Source of the DNA: Geodermatophilus sabuli
GTDB taxonomy: Bacteria; Actinomycetota; Actinomycetes; Mycobacteriales; Geodermatophilaceae
Direction: 5' to 3'
DNA length: 64,000 nucleotides
NCBI RefSeq assembly: GCF_010686765.1
Contig: NZ_JAAGWF010000018.1
Span: forward strand, 62,001-126,000
Shown here: positions 1 through 8,988 of the stretch, one piece after another
Layout of the letters: each line of letters opens with the position of its first letter
Position numbering within the stretch: the first letter of the stretch is position 1
Notes under the pieces: model-generated
The model's input: the letters and a program-made list of their open reading frames with translations, nothing else
Database searches by the model: none
What the model was told of the DNA's origin: nothing
Position numbers and translations under genes: made by a program

Positions 1-439
1 CCCCGCCTGCGCGGTCGGCGAGCCGCACCGTCGCTACACCGGGGAGTCGCGGCCCCCGCTGCTCGTCCAGAACCTGCACCGCTACGCGCTCTACGCGGCC
101 CTGGTCTTCAACGTCATCCTCACCTACGACGCGGTCCTCGGGTTCCGCGACGAGACCGGCGAGTGGGGCCACATGGGCCTGGGCACGCTCGTGCTCCTGG
201 CCAACGCCGCCCTGCTGTGGCTGTACTCGCTGTCGTGCCACTCGTGCCGGCACATCGTCGGCGGCCGGCTCAACCACTTCTCGAAGCACCCGTTGCGCTA
301 CAAGGCCTGGACCCAGATCTCCCGGCTGAACGCGATGCACGCGAAGTTCGCCTGGCTGTCGTTGTTCAGCGTCGCGATCGCGGACGCCTACGTCTTCCTG
401 CTGGCCACCGGCACGATCTCCGATCTCCGCTTCTTCTGA
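1..439 (+). CDS. sdhC: Succinate dehydrogenase membrane anchor subunit (3' part)
   Basis: Only the C-terminal 145 residues or so lie in the window; the reading frame is open from the first bases (frame 2), so the start is upstream. The visible part holds three hydrophobic helices with His residues between them (LHRYALYAALVFNVILTYD, LGTLVLLANAALLWLYSLSC, FAWLSLFSVAIADAYVFLL) and a CHSCRH motif. This suits a haem- and quinone-binding anchor in the cytoplasmic membrane. It sits 16 nt upstream of the flavoprotein gene and in the same order as the actinobacterial Sdh1-type operon (anchor, SdhA, SdhB). The family call rests mainly on this context plus the helix/His pattern. Confidence 0.8.
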   Translation, partial: PACAVGEPHRRYTGESRPPLLVQNLHRYALYAALVFNVILTYDAVLGFRDETGEWGHMGLGTLVLLANAALLWLYSLSCHSCRHIVGGRLNHFSKHPLRYKAWTQISRLNAMHAKFAWLSLFSVAIADAYVFLLATGTISDLRFF

Positions 440-455
440 GGACGGTGCACCCCTG

Positions 456-2246
456 ATGGAGCTCGAACGGCACGAGTACGACGTCGTGGTCGTCGGGGCG
501 GGAGGTGCGGGCCTGCGGGCCGCCATCGAAGCCCACGAGTCCGGCGCCCGGACCGCCGTGGTCTGCAAGTCGCTGCTGGGCAAGGCGCACACCGTGATGG
601 CCGAGGGCGGCATCGCCGCGGCGATGGCCAACCTCTGGCCCGAGGACAACTGGCGGGTGCACTTCCGCGACACCATGCGCGGCGGGAAGATGCTCAACCA
701 CTGGCGGATGGCGCAGCTGCACGCGCAGGAGGCGCCCGACCGGGTCCGCGAGCTCGAGGACTGGGGCGCGCTGTTCGACCGGACGGCGGACGGCCTGATC
801 AGCCAGCGCGACTTCGGCGGCCACCGCTACGCCCGCCTCGCCCACGTCGGTGACCGCACCGGCCTCGAGCTGATCCGCACGCTGCAGCAGCGCACCGTCG
901 CCCTCGGCATCGACGTGTACATGGAGTGCACCGTCACCCGGCTGCTGACCGACGAGCAGGGCATCACCGGCGCGTTCGGCTACTGGCGCGAGTCCGGCCG
1001 CTTCGTCGCCTGGCAGGCGCCGTCGGTGGTGCTCGCGACGGGCGGCATCGGCAAGTCCTACAAGGTCACCTCGAACTCGTGGGAGTACACCGGCGACGGG
1101 CACTCACTCGCACTCCAGGCCGGCGCGACGCTGGTGAACATGGAGTTCGTGCAGTTCCACCCGACGGGGATGGTCTGGCCGCCGTCGGTGCGCGGGATCC
1201 TCGTCACCGAGAGCGTCCGGGGTGACGGCGGCGTCCTGAAGAACTCCGCCGGGAACCGCTTCATGTTCGACTACATCCCCGACTTCTTCCGCAAGGAGAC
1301 GGCGGAGACCGAGGACGAGGCCGACCGCTGGTACGAGGACAAGAAGAACAACCGGCGGCCGCCCGAGCTGCTCCCCCGCGACGAGGTGGCCCGGGCCATC
1401 AACAGCGAGGTCAAGGCCGGCCGCGGCACGCCGCACGGCGGCGTCTTCCTCGACATCGCCTCGCGGCGGTCGGCCGACTACATCCGCAAGCGCCTGCCGT
1501 CCATGTACCACCAGTTCAAGGAACTGGCCGAGGTGGACATCACCGCCGAGGCGATGGAGGTCGGCCCCACCTGCCACTACGTCATGGGCGGTGTCGAGGT
1601 CGACCCCGACACCGAGGCGGCCCGCGTGCCCGGCCTGTTCGCGGCCGGCGAGGTCGCCGGCGGCATGCACGGGTCCAACCGGCTGGGCGGCAACTCCCTG
1701 TCCGACCTGCTGGTCTTCGGCCGGCGCGCGGGGGCGGCCGCGGCCGGACACGCCGCGGGCCTTCCGCACCGGAGCGAGCTGCCGGACGCCGCCCTGGCCG
1801 ACGCCGCGCGGGCGGCGCTGGCACCGTTCGAGCGGGAGGGGGGCGAGAACCCCTACACCGTGCAGCACGACCTGCAGCAGACGATGCACGACCTCGTCGG
1901 CATCATCCGGACGGCGCCGGAGATGGAACAGGCGCTGGAGCGGATCGCCGTCCTCAAGGAGCGGGTCGCCAACCTCTCGGTCGAGGGGCACCGGCAGTAC
2001 AACCCCGGGTGGCACCTCGCGCTGGACCTGCCGCACATGCTCGTCGTCAGCGAGGCCATCGCCCGCGCCGCCCTGGCCCGGGAGGAGAGCCGCGGCGGGC
2101 ACACCCGCGACGACTTCCCGGCCACGGACGCGGAGTGGGCCCGCACCAACCTCATCTGCGCCAGCGCGCCGGACGGCTCGGTCGCGCTGACCCGGCAACC
2201 GCTCCCCCAGATGCCCTCGGAGCTCGCCGAGATCTTCGAGTCGTGA
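456..2246 (+). CDS. sdhA: Succinate dehydrogenase/fumarate reductase flavoprotein subunit
   Basis: 596 aa, normal length for SdhA. It oxidises succinate to fumarate at the membrane and passes electrons to SdhB. The N-terminal FAD Rossmann motif is VVVGAGGAGLRAAIEA (residues 11-26). His45 in KAHTVMAEGGIAAAM is at the place of the covalent FAD attachment in this family. Further marks are the substrate-site HPTG (QFHPTGM), GPTCHYVMGGV and the C-terminal GSNRLGGNSLSDLLVFGRRAG block. The ATG start follows a GAGGAC stretch overlapping the end of the anchor gene. It is the middle gene of the sdh operon; SdhB follows after 31 nt. Confidence 0.96.
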   Translation: MELERHEYDVVVVGAGGAGLRAAIEAHESGARTAVVCKSLLGKAHTVMAEGGIAAAMANLWPEDNWRVHFRDTMRGGKMLNHWRMAQLHAQEAPDRVRELEDWGALFDRTADGLISQRDFGGHRYARLAHVGDRTGLELIRTLQQRTVALGIDVYMECTVTRLLTDEQGITGAFGYWRESGRFVAWQAPSVVLATGGIGKSYKVTSNSWEYTGDGHSLALQAGATLVNMEFVQFHPTGMVWPPSVRGILVTESVRGDGGVLKNSAGNRFMFDYIPDFFRKETAETEDEADRWYEDKKNNRRPPELLPRDEVARAINSEVKAGRGTPHGGVFLDIASRRSADYIRKRLPSMYHQFKELAEVDITAEAMEVGPTCHYVMGGVEVDPDTEAARVPGLFAAGEVAGGMHGSNRLGGNSLSDLLVFGRRAGAAAAGHAAGLPHRSELPDAALADAARAALAPFEREGGENPYTVQHDLQQTMHDLVGIIRTAPEMEQALERIAVLKERVANLSVEGHRQYNPGWHLALDLPHMLVVSEAIARAALAREESRGGHTRDDFPATDAEWARTNLICASAPDGSVALTRQPLPQMPSELAEIFES

Positions 2247-2277
2247 CCGAGTTCGCGAGCTCCGGGAAGGACAGAGC

Positions 2278-3033
2278 GTGACCTACGACGCGAGGTTCCG
2301 GGTGTGGCGCGGCGACGCCACCGGCGGCGACCTGCAGGACTTCACCGTGCAGGTCAACGAGGGCGAGGTCGTCCTCGACATCATCCACCGCCTGCAGGCG
2401 ACCCAGGCCGGCGACCTCGCCGTCCGGTGGAACTGCAAGGCCGGCAAGTGCGGGTCGTGCAGCGCCGAGATCAACGGCCGCCCGCGGCTGATGTGCATGA
2501 CGCGGATGGGCACCTTCGGCGAGGACGAGACGGTCACCGTCACCCCGCTGCGGACCTTCCCGGTGATCCGCGACCTGGTCACCGACGTGTCGTACAACTA
2601 CGACAAGGCCGCCCAGATCCCGGCGTTCACCCCACGCGCCCGGGACGGCGACGGCAACCACCGCATGCAGCAGGTCGACGTCGAGCGCTCGCAGGAGTTC
2701 CGCAAGTGCATCGAGTGCTATCTCTGCCAGGACACCTGCCACGTCATCCGGGACCACGAGGGGAACAAGGCCGCCTTCGCCGGCCCACGGTTCCTCATCC
2801 GGCTGGCAGAGCTCGACATGCACCCGCTGGACGTCGTCGACCGCCGGGCGGCCGCCCAGGACGAGTTCGGCCTGGGCTACTGCAACATCACCAAGTGCTG
2901 CAGCGAGGTCTGCCCGGAGGGCATCCACCTCACCGACAACGGGATCATCCCGCTCAAGGAGCGGGTGGTGGACCGCCGGTACGACCCGCTCACCTGGCTC
3001 GGGTCGGTGATCCGGCGCCGGCCGAGGGACTGA
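2278..3033 (+). CDS. sdhB: Succinate dehydrogenase iron-sulfur subunit
   Basis: 251 aa, the usual SdhB size. An N-terminal 2Fe-2S ferredoxin domain carries CKAGKCGSC followed by a fourth Cys in RLMCMTRM. A C-terminal 4Fe-4S/3Fe-4S domain carries CIECYLCQDTCH and CNITKCCSEVCPEG. It carries electrons from the SdhA flavin to the membrane anchor. GTG start at 2278 with a GGAAGG stretch shortly upstream. Last gene of the operon. Confidence 0.96.
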   Translation: MTYDARFRVWRGDATGGDLQDFTVQVNEGEVVLDIIHRLQATQAGDLAVRWNCKAGKCGSCSAEINGRPRLMCMTRMGTFGEDETVTVTPLRTFPVIRDLVTDVSYNYDKAAQIPAFTPRARDGDGNHRMQQVDVERSQEFRKCIECYLCQDTCHVIRDHEGNKAAFAGPRFLIRLAELDMHPLDVVDRRAAAQDEFGLGYCNITKCCSEVCPEGIHLTDNGIIPLKERVVDRRYDPLTWLGSVIRRRPRD

Positions 3034-3048
3034 CGAGGAGGGGTCCGC

Positions 3049-3264
3049 TCACTGCTGTTCGGCCGCGCGTCGTTCGGCGCCGGTCTCGCCCGCGTAACCC
3101 ACGTCCTGGCCGGACACCCGGCCGACGAAGGTCCCGGACTCGCCGGTCCCGGTGGTGCTCGCTGCGTCCGGGTCGCGGCTGTCGCCGCCGCCGGTGGCAC
3201 GGGTCAGCGCCTCGCCGTCGTCGCGGTCGACGTCCTCCTCACCGGGCCGGGGGTCGGGGTGCAC
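3049..3264 (-). CDS. Small acidic hypothetical protein
   Basis: 71 aa if begun at the GTG at 3264, which has a GAGAGGGAGG ribosome binding site just upstream on the minus strand; a longer in-frame start at 3348 is less convincing. The product is hydrophilic and rich in Asp, Glu, Gly and Thr (HPDPRPGEEDVDRDDGEAL at the start, GYAGETGAERRAAEQQ at the end), with no membrane segment or cysteine, so it is probably disordered. It converges on sdhB. I do not recognise a family. Codon third positions are G/C rich, which supports coding, but nothing else does. Confidence 0.5.
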   Translation of the reverse strand: MHPDPRPGEEDVDRDDGEALTRATGGGDSRDPDAASTTGTGESGTFVGRVSGQDVGYAGETGAERRAAEQQ

Positions 3265-3484
3265 GGCGTCCTCCCTCTCGCGTGGACGGCTGGTCCTGGC
3301 CGCGGTGCTACCCGGCTGGAGGCCGTGCCATCCGCAGTCACGACACACGAGTCACTTGTCGCAGGGCGCGGCGTCACATGCCGCATGGTGAGCGCGATCC
3401 CCGGGCGCTACGTTTCTGCCAGGTGATGCGCGTCTCACACGTGGGCCCGGCGCCGCGGGCACGCGGAGTCCCAGGAGGAGCAGC

Positions 3485-4432
3485 GTGACGAGTCGACAGC
3501 CGGAGCTCGACCCACGCGGGTCACCGGGTGCGGGAGGACCGTCCGACCCGTCGGGTGTCGACGGCGTCCGGAACACCCCCCGTGAGCTGGCCGGGGAGGC
3601 CCCCGCACTGCCCGAGACGGCGGACAGTGCCCTGGCCCCCGCCCCTCCCTCGCGGCCCCGGCGCAGCCCGCGGGGCATGGCCCTGCCGTTGCTCGGCGTC
3701 GCCCTGGCCTTCTTGCTGTTCGAGTTGATCCCGCGGGTGGGGCTGGTCGACGAGGCGTTCTTCCCGCCGGCGTCGGCGATGATCGCCGCCCTGGTCGAGC
3801 AGATCGCCGACGGCTCCCTGTGGCAGCCGCTCGGTGACACGCTGCAGGGCTGGGCGCTGGGCCTGGGCCTGGCCCTGCTCATCGGGGTACCGCTCGGGAT
3901 CGCGATCGGCTCGGTGTACCTGGTGTTCATGGGCAGCCGGTCGATCCTGGAGTTCCTCCGGCCGGTGCCCTCGGTGGCGCTCATCCCGCTCGCCGTCCTC
4001 GTGTTCGGCGCGGGCCTGGAGAGCAAGGTCTTCCTGGCCGCCTTCGCGGCCACCTGGCCGATCCTCCTGCAGACGCTCTACGGCGTCCGTGACGTCGACC
4101 CGACCGCCATGGACACCGCCCGGTCCTTCGGGATCGGCCGCGCGCAGCGGCTGTGGCGGGTCACCCTCCCCAGCGCGCTGCCCTACATCGCCACCGGTGT
4201 CCGCATCTCCTCCTCGGTGGCGCTCATCCTCGCCGTGACCGCGGAACTGGTGCTCGGCATCGACGGCCTCGGACAGGTCATCAACGTCGCCCGCCAGAGC
4301 GGCGCGGTGGAGAACATGTACGGGCTGATCATCGCCACCGGCCTGCTCGGCTGGGGCCTCAACGGCATCATGACGCTGCTGGAACGGCGCCTGCTGCGCT
4401 GGCACCCCTCGGTCCGGGGAGCCACCCGATGA
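3485..4432 (+). CDS. ABC transporter permease, SsuC/TauC-like
   Basis: 315 aa, GTG start preceded by AGGAGGAGCAGC. Inner-membrane permease of a nitrate/sulfonate/taurine-type importer (binding-protein-dependent transport family). It has about six hydrophobic segments after residue 60 and the cytoplasmic EAA loop GVRDVDPTAMDTARSFGIG, which docks on the ATPase. The first 60 residues are Pro/Ala/Glu rich and look disordered, longer than usual for this family; an internal start is possible. Its stop overlaps the next permease by 4 bp, so the two permeases are co-translated and most likely form a heterodimer. The substrate is not evident. Confidence 0.9.
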   Translation: MTSRQPELDPRGSPGAGGPSDPSGVDGVRNTPRELAGEAPALPETADSALAPAPPSRPRRSPRGMALPLLGVALAFLLFELIPRVGLVDEAFFPPASAMIAALVEQIADGSLWQPLGDTLQGWALGLGLALLIGVPLGIAIGSVYLVFMGSRSILEFLRPVPSVALIPLAVLVFGAGLESKVFLAAFAATWPILLQTLYGVRDVDPTAMDTARSFGIGRAQRLWRVTLPSALPYIATGVRISSSVALILAVTAELVLGIDGLGQVINVARQSGAVENMYGLIIATGLLGWGLNGIMTLLERRLLRWHPSVRGATR

Positions 4433-5214
4433 GAGACAGCACCCGCCAGCTGCGGGTCCTCGGCGTCGGCCTGGAGATCCTGGTGCCGATCCTGGTGCTG
4501 GTGGTCTGGGGCCTGTTCTCGGCGCAGAGCTCGTCGTTCTACTTCCCGCCGCTGCTGGACATCTTCCGCGCGTTCGGTGACACCTGGCTGTTCGAACGGG
4601 TGGACTCCGACGTGCTGCCCAGCCTGGGCCGGATGTTCGCCGGCTACGCCATCGCGGTGGTCGCCGCCGTCGTCCTCGGCGTCGCGCTGGGCTCGTCGAA
4701 GACCCTGGGCCGGATCGTCGACCCCGTGGTGCAGTTCCTGCGCGCCATCCCCGCGCCGGTCCTCATCCCCGCCGGCATCCTCGTGCTCGGCGTCGGCTCC
4801 ACCATGAAGGTCGCGCTGATCGCCTTCGTCTGCCTGTGGCCGGTGCTGCTCAACACCATCGACGGCGTGGCCGGGGTCGACCCCGCACTGCGGGAGACCG
4901 CCCGCAGCTTCCAGATCACCCCGGCCGACCGGCTCTTCCACGTCATCCTGCCCTCGGCCGCGCCGCAGATCTTCGCCGGTGCCCGGGTGGCGCTCTCCCT
5001 CGCCGTGATCATGATGGTGGTCTCGGAGATGGTGGCCAGCACCAACGGCATCGGCTACTTCGTCCTGCAGTCCCAGCGCACCTTCGCGATCACCGCGATG
5101 TGGGCCGGGATCTTCCTGCTGGCGATCCTGGGCTACGTCCTGAACGTCCTGTTCCTGCTGGTCGAGCGCAAGGCCCTGCGGTGGCACCGCGGAGCCCGCG
5201 CCGGAGCCGGCTGA
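4429..5214 (+). CDS. ABC transporter permease, SsuC/TauC-like (second)
   Basis: 261 aa, ATG at 4429 overlapping the upstream TGA (ATGA). It has the same fold as its neighbour: an N-terminal helix (LEILVPILVLVVWGLF), further helices, and the EAA loop GVAGVDPALRETARSFQIT. It makes a heteromeric channel with the 3485 product and the ATPase 18 nt downstream. The family handles sulfonates, nitrate, pyrimidine precursors and aromatic acids, so the sequence alone does not identify the substrate. The downstream ThDP enzyme, hydrolase and demethylase hint at a methylated or acyl organic compound. Confidence 0.9.
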   Translation: MRDSTRQLRVLGVGLEILVPILVLVVWGLFSAQSSSFYFPPLLDIFRAFGDTWLFERVDSDVLPSLGRMFAGYAIAVVAAVVLGVALGSSKTLGRIVDPVVQFLRAIPAPVLIPAGILVLGVGSTMKVALIAFVCLWPVLLNTIDGVAGVDPALRETARSFQITPADRLFHVILPSAAPQIFAGARVALSLAVIMMVVSEMVASTNGIGYFVLQSQRTFAITAMWAGIFLLAILGYVLNVLFLLVERKALRWHRGARAGAG

Positions 5215-5232
5215 CCCGTGGAGGCATCTGCC

Positions 5233-6015
5233 ATGTTGCGCGTCGAGCACCTCAAGAAGGTCTACGGACAGGGCACCAAGAAGGCCTTCGAGGCCGTCTC
5301 CGACCTCACCTTCACCATCGACGAGCGCGAGCTGGTCTGCATCGTCGGCCCGTCCGGAGCCGGCAAGACCACCCTGCTGAAGATGATCGCCGGGCTGCTG
5401 CCGCAGACCTCCGGCGCGGTCCACCTGGACGGCGAGAAGGTGGTCGGCCCGCCGGAGAAGATGGCCCTGGTGTTCCAGGACTACTCCCGGTCGCTCTACC
5501 CGTGGATGACCGTGGAGCAGAACGTCGCCTTCCCGCTCAAGCGCAAGAAGCTCGGGAAGTCGGAGATGGCCACCCTGATCCGCGACACCCTCCAGTCGGT
5601 GGGGCTGTCCGGGCACGGGCAGAAGTACCCGTGGCAGCTGTCCGGCGGCATGCAGCAGCGCGTCGCGATCGCCCGCGCGCTGGCCTACCAGCCCGAGATC
5701 CTGCTCATGGACGAACCGTTCGCCTCGGTCGACGCGCAGACCCGCGCCGACCTCGAGGACCTCGTCCTCGACCTGCGGGACCGGTACGGCATCACCGTCG
5801 TCTTCGTCACCCACGACATCGACGAGTCGGTCTACCTCAGCGACCGGGTGATCGTGCTGACCCCCTCACCGACCCGTGTGCAGGAGATCGTCGACATCCC
5901 CCTGCCCCGGCCGCGCGACCAGGTCGAGACCAAGGAGCTGCCCGACTTCGCGCACCTGCGGGCCTACGTCTGGCGCTCGATCAAGCGCCCGGAGCCGGCC
6001 GAGGTCCCCGCCTGA
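5233..6015 (+). CDS. ABC transporter ATP-binding protein, SsuB/TauB-like
   Basis: 260 aa. It energises the two upstream permeases. Walker A GPSGAGKTT, Q-loop VFQDYSRSLYPWM, signature LSGGMQQRVAIARAL, Walker B ILLMDEPFASVD and switch VTHDIDES are all intact. I place the start at ATG 5233, with GGAGG about 8 nt before it; a GTG at 5218 in the same frame would add five residues. The gene is in one operon with the permeases. Confidence 0.93.
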   Translation: MLRVEHLKKVYGQGTKKAFEAVSDLTFTIDERELVCIVGPSGAGKTTLLKMIAGLLPQTSGAVHLDGEKVVGPPEKMALVFQDYSRSLYPWMTVEQNVAFPLKRKKLGKSEMATLIRDTLQSVGLSGHGQKYPWQLSGGMQQRVAIARALAYQPEILLMDEPFASVDAQTRADLEDLVLDLRDRYGITVVFVTHDIDESVYLSDRVIVLTPSPTRVQEIVDIPLPRPRDQVETKELPDFAHLRAYVWRSIKRPEPAEVPA

Positions 6016-6046
6016 GCCAGGGGTGCCGAGAGGCCGCGACCAGGGA

Positions 6047-6064
6047 GGTCACGGTCTGGTGACC
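6047..6064. promoter_or_regulatory. Inverted repeat upstream of the binding-protein gene
   Basis: GGTCAC-N6-GTGACC, perfect 6-bp arms, in the 139-nt gap between the ATPase gene and the binding-protein gene. Possible regulator site or weak hairpin. No regulator gene is adjacent, so the partner is unknown. Confidence 0.3.
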
Positions 6065-6124
6065 ACTCCCGCCACACCGGCTCGCCCACCTCTCCGGCGT
6101 GCGAGCCTGGACGACCCACAGCGC

Positions 6125-6140
6125 AGTGACGCACGTCACG
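6125..6140. promoter_or_regulatory. CRP/GlxR-like palindrome before the binding-protein gene
   Basis: AGTGACGCACGTCACG contains a perfect GTGACG-CA-CGTCAC palindrome and fits the GTGA-N6-TCAC core recognised by CRP-family regulators (GlxR/Crp in actinobacteria). It lies directly before the AAGGAG ribosome binding site of the lipoprotein gene at 6155. There it would act on translation initiation or as a repressor site rather than an upstream activator site. This is inferred from motif shape only. Confidence 0.4.
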
Positions 6141-6154
6141 GAGAAGGAGAACAC

Positions 6155-7162
6155 ATGGAGCACGGGGTAGTCCGGAAGCGTGCCCGCACGGTCGTCGGCG
6201 GCCTGGCCGTCGTGGCCCTGACCGTCACCGCGTGCGGCGGTGACGACGAGGGCGGAGGCGGCGGAGGCGGCGGCGGTGGGGGTGGCGGCGAGGGCGACGT
6301 GACCACGATCAACATCGGCACGTTGCCCACCGCCAACGCCGCCGCGATGTACCTGGGGATGCAGGAGGGCTTCTTCGAGGACGAGGGCCTGGAGATCGAG
6401 CCGACCGTCCTGGGCGGCGGCAACGAGATCATCACCGGCATGGTCGCCGGCGACTACGACTTCGGGTTCGTCGGCTACATCTCCGCGGGCGTCGCGGCCA
6501 GCCAGGGCGTCCCGGTGTGCGTGGTGACCGCCAGCGACGCGGCCGGCACCTCGGCCGAGGACGACTTCCAGGTCATGCTGGCCGCCGGCGACAGCCCCAT
6601 CAACGGCCCGCAGGACCTCGCCGGTCAGACCATCGGCATCAACGCGCTGGGCGGCGTCGCCGAGGTCATGATCGAGGCGGCGCTCGACGAGGCCGGGGTC
6701 GACCCGGGCTCCGTGGAGTTCATCGAGATCCCCTTCCCCGAGGTCCCCGCCGCGATCTCCGCCGGGCGGATCGACGCCGGGTTCACCGCCGAGCCGTTCG
6801 TCACGACGGTGCTCGACCAGGGCGGCAAGGTCGTCTTCGCCCCGCAGTCAGCGCTCGCCCCGGAGTACCCGAACGGGTCCTACGCCGCCAGCCAGCAGTA
6901 CTACGAGGGCAACCCGGACATCATCGAGCGCTTCACCGCGGCGATGACCACCTCCCTCGAGTACGCGCGGGACAACCCGGACGCCGTCCGGGAGATCATC
7001 CCGACCTACACCCAGATCCCGCCGGACGTGGCCCAGCGGATGCGCCTGCCGGTCTTCACCGCCGAGCTGGACGAGGAGGCCATCGACGAGCAGATGGGCT
7101 TCCTCGAGCAGTACGTCGACGTCGCGGAGGCCCCCTCGGCCGACGACCTCATCTGCGGCTGA
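6155..7162 (+). CDS. Lipoprotein ABC substrate-binding protein, NMT1/THI5-like
   Basis: 335 aa, ATG after AGAAGGAGAACAC. The signal peptide ends in a lipobox with Cys27 (TVTACGG), so the protein is tethered to the outer face of the membrane. A run of 13 glycines (residues 33-45) links the anchor to the domain. The mature part is a periplasmic-binding fold of the nitrate/taurine/thiamine-precursor type (INIGTLPTANAAAMYLGMQ, IEIPFPEVPAAISAGRIDA, AGFTAEPF, PTYTQIPPDVAQRM). It delivers substrate to the 3485-6015 transporter. Three further paralogues in the window (38128, 42657, 44915) share the FP-E/D-M-x-A-A and TYTQ blocks. Confidence 0.93.
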   Translation: MEHGVVRKRARTVVGGLAVVALTVTACGGDDEGGGGGGGGGGGGGEGDVTTINIGTLPTANAAAMYLGMQEGFFEDEGLEIEPTVLGGGNEIITGMVAGDYDFGFVGYISAGVAASQGVPVCVVTASDAAGTSAEDDFQVMLAAGDSPINGPQDLAGQTIGINALGGVAEVMIEAALDEAGVDPGSVEFIEIPFPEVPAAISAGRIDAGFTAEPFVTTVLDQGGKVVFAPQSALAPEYPNGSYAASQQYYEGNPDIIERFTAAMTTSLEYARDNPDAVREIIPTYTQIPPDVAQRMRLPVFTAELDEEAIDEQMGFLEQYVDVAEAPSADDLICG

Positions 7163-7167
7163 TCGAC

Positions 7168-7201
7168 CCCGCCGCGCCCGGGTGTGCCCGGGCGCGGCGG
7201 G
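7168..7201 (+). terminator. Hairpin terminator/attenuator after the binding-protein gene
   Basis: Perfect 15-bp G/C stem with a TGTG loop, beginning 5 nt after the binding-protein stop. There is no U tract, as is common in high-GC actinobacteria. It may end most transporter transcripts, protect the 3' end of the abundant binding-protein message, and let only part of transcription into the ThDP gene. Confidence 0.75.
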
Positions 7202-7240
7202 CACACCCCGACCCGCACCACCCCGACGGGAGCACAGGAC

Positions 7241-8917
7241 ATGCGAGTAGCGGATGCAATCGGCCGGGAGCTGGCTCGGCTGGGGATCGACCAGGTCTTC
7301 GGCGTCGTGGGCAGCGGCAACTTCTACGTCACCAACGCGCTGGTGGCCAACGGGGCACGGTTCGTCGCCACCCGCCACGAGATGGGCGCGGCGATGATGG
7401 CCGACGCCCACGCGCGCACGACCGGCCGGGTGACCGCCCTGACCGTCCACCAGGGGTGCGGGCTCACGAACGCGCTCACCGGGATCACCGAGGCCGCCAA
7501 GAGCCGCACTCCCCTGCTGGTGCTGGCGGCCGACACCGCGCGGCCGCACGGCACGTCGAACTTCAACATCGACCAGCCGGCCGTGCTCCGCGGGCTCGGG
7601 GTCGTGTCCGAGACGATCACCACGCCGGAGTCCGCGGTCCACGAGGCCACCCGCGCGCTGCGCCGGGCGGTCGTCGACCGGCGCACCGTCGTCCTCAACC
7701 TGCCGCTGGACGTCCAGGACGCGGAGCTCCCCGACGACGCGCTGCCCCCCGCGCCGCTGCCGGAGCTGTTCCCCACCGAGCCGGCCCGCGAGTCCGTCGA
7801 GCGGCTCGCCGAGCTGCTGCGCTCGGCCGAGCGCCCGGTGTTCATCGCCGGCCGCGGCGCCCGGCTCTCGGGTGCCCGCCAGAGCCTGGTCGAGCTGGGC
7901 GAGCTCTCCGGCGCGCTGCTGGCCACCTCCGGCGTCGCCCGCGGGTTCTTCGTCGGCGAGCGGTGGGACATCGACGTGTCCGGCGGGTTCTCCTCGCCCC
8001 TGACCGCCGAGCTCGTGTCCGGCGCCGACCTCGTGGTGGGCTGGGGCGCCTCGCTCAACACCTGGACCCTGCGCAACTACGAGCTGCTGGGCGCCGGCGC
8101 CACCCTGGTCCAGGTCGACGAGGACCCCACCGCCATCGGCGTCCACCCGCCGCGGGTGGACCTCGGCGTCGTCGGGGACGTCGGCCGCACGGCCGAGGCC
8201 ACCGCCGCGGCACTGCGGACGACGCCGCGGACCCGGCCGTCGTGGCGGACCGACGAGCTGGCCGACCGGATCGCCGCCCGCCGGCGCTGGCGGGACGAGC
8301 CGTACGAGGACACCAGCACCGGCGACCTCATCGACCCCCGGACCCTGAGCATCGCGCTGGACGACCTGCTGCCGGCCGAGCGCGTCGTCGTCCCCGACGG
8401 GGGCAACTTCAACGGCTACCCCGCGATGTTCCTCGGCGTCCCGGACGACAAGGGCTTCTGCCTCACGCTGGCCTTCCAGTCGATCGGCCTGGCCCTGTCG
8501 ACGGCGATCGGCGCGGGGCTGGCCAGCCCCGGACGGATCGCCGTCGCCGGCGTCGGGGACGGCGGCCTGATGATGAGCATGGTCGAGCTGGACACCGCCG
8601 TCCGGCTGGAGCTCCCGCTCGTCGTGATCTGCTACAACGACCACGCCTACGGCGCCGAGGTGCACCACTTCGGTCCCGAGGGCGCGGCCCTGGACACCGT
8701 GCGGTTCCCCGAGACCGACATCGCCGCCATCGCCCGCGGCTACGGCTGCGAGGGGGTCGTCGTCCGGCGCGTGGACGACCTCAAGGCGGTGCAGGACTGG
8801 GTCGACGGGCCGCGGGACCGGCCGCTGGTCATCGACGCGCGGATCACCGACTTCGCGTCCTGGATGATCGCGCACAGCTTCGCCGGTGAACTGGGCGGGA
8901 CACCCGACCCGTCCTGA
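7241..8917 (+). CDS. Thiamine diphosphate-dependent enzyme (acetolactate synthase/benzoylformate decarboxylase-like)
   Basis: 558 aa with the three-domain layout of the family. The N-terminal Pyr domain has the ThDP-activating Glu47 in RHEMGAAMM. A central domain follows, then a C-terminal PP domain with the GDG...N cofactor motif (GVGDGGLMMSMVELD ... VVICYNDHAYG; the usual NN is ND). Members decarboxylate or carboligate 2-oxo acids; the substrate cannot be read from sequence. There is no regulatory small subunit nearby, which argues against branched-chain amino acid synthesis. It lies between an importer and a hydrolase/O-demethylase, so a catabolic role is more likely. Confidence 0.85.
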   Translation: MRVADAIGRELARLGIDQVFGVVGSGNFYVTNALVANGARFVATRHEMGAAMMADAHARTTGRVTALTVHQGCGLTNALTGITEAAKSRTPLLVLAADTARPHGTSNFNIDQPAVLRGLGVVSETITTPESAVHEATRALRRAVVDRRTVVLNLPLDVQDAELPDDALPPAPLPELFPTEPARESVERLAELLRSAERPVFIAGRGARLSGARQSLVELGELSGALLATSGVARGFFVGERWDIDVSGGFSSPLTAELVSGADLVVGWGASLNTWTLRNYELLGAGATLVQVDEDPTAIGVHPPRVDLGVVGDVGRTAEATAAALRTTPRTRPSWRTDELADRIAARRRWRDEPYEDTSTGDLIDPRTLSIALDDLLPAERVVVPDGGNFNGYPAMFLGVPDDKGFCLTLAFQSIGLALSTAIGAGLASPGRIAVAGVGDGGLMMSMVELDTAVRLELPLVVICYNDHAYGAEVHHFGPEGAALDTVRFPETDIAAIARGYGCEGVVVRRVDDLKAVQDWVDGPRDRPLVIDARITDFASWMIAHSFAGELGGTPDPS

Positions 8918-8931
8918 CCCCTCCCGCTCCC

Positions 8932-8964
8932 CGGCGGCCCGGCTGCTCGACGGCCGGGCCGCCG
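8932..8964 (+). terminator. G/C hairpin between ThDP enzyme and hydrolase genes
   Basis: 11-bp perfect stem (CGGCGGCCCGG/CCGGGCCGCCG) with an 11-nt loop in the 71-nt gap. Possible weak terminator or processing site; there is no U tract. Confidence 0.45.
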
Positions 8965-8988
8965 GGCGGCGCCGGCCCGAGGAGCTCC

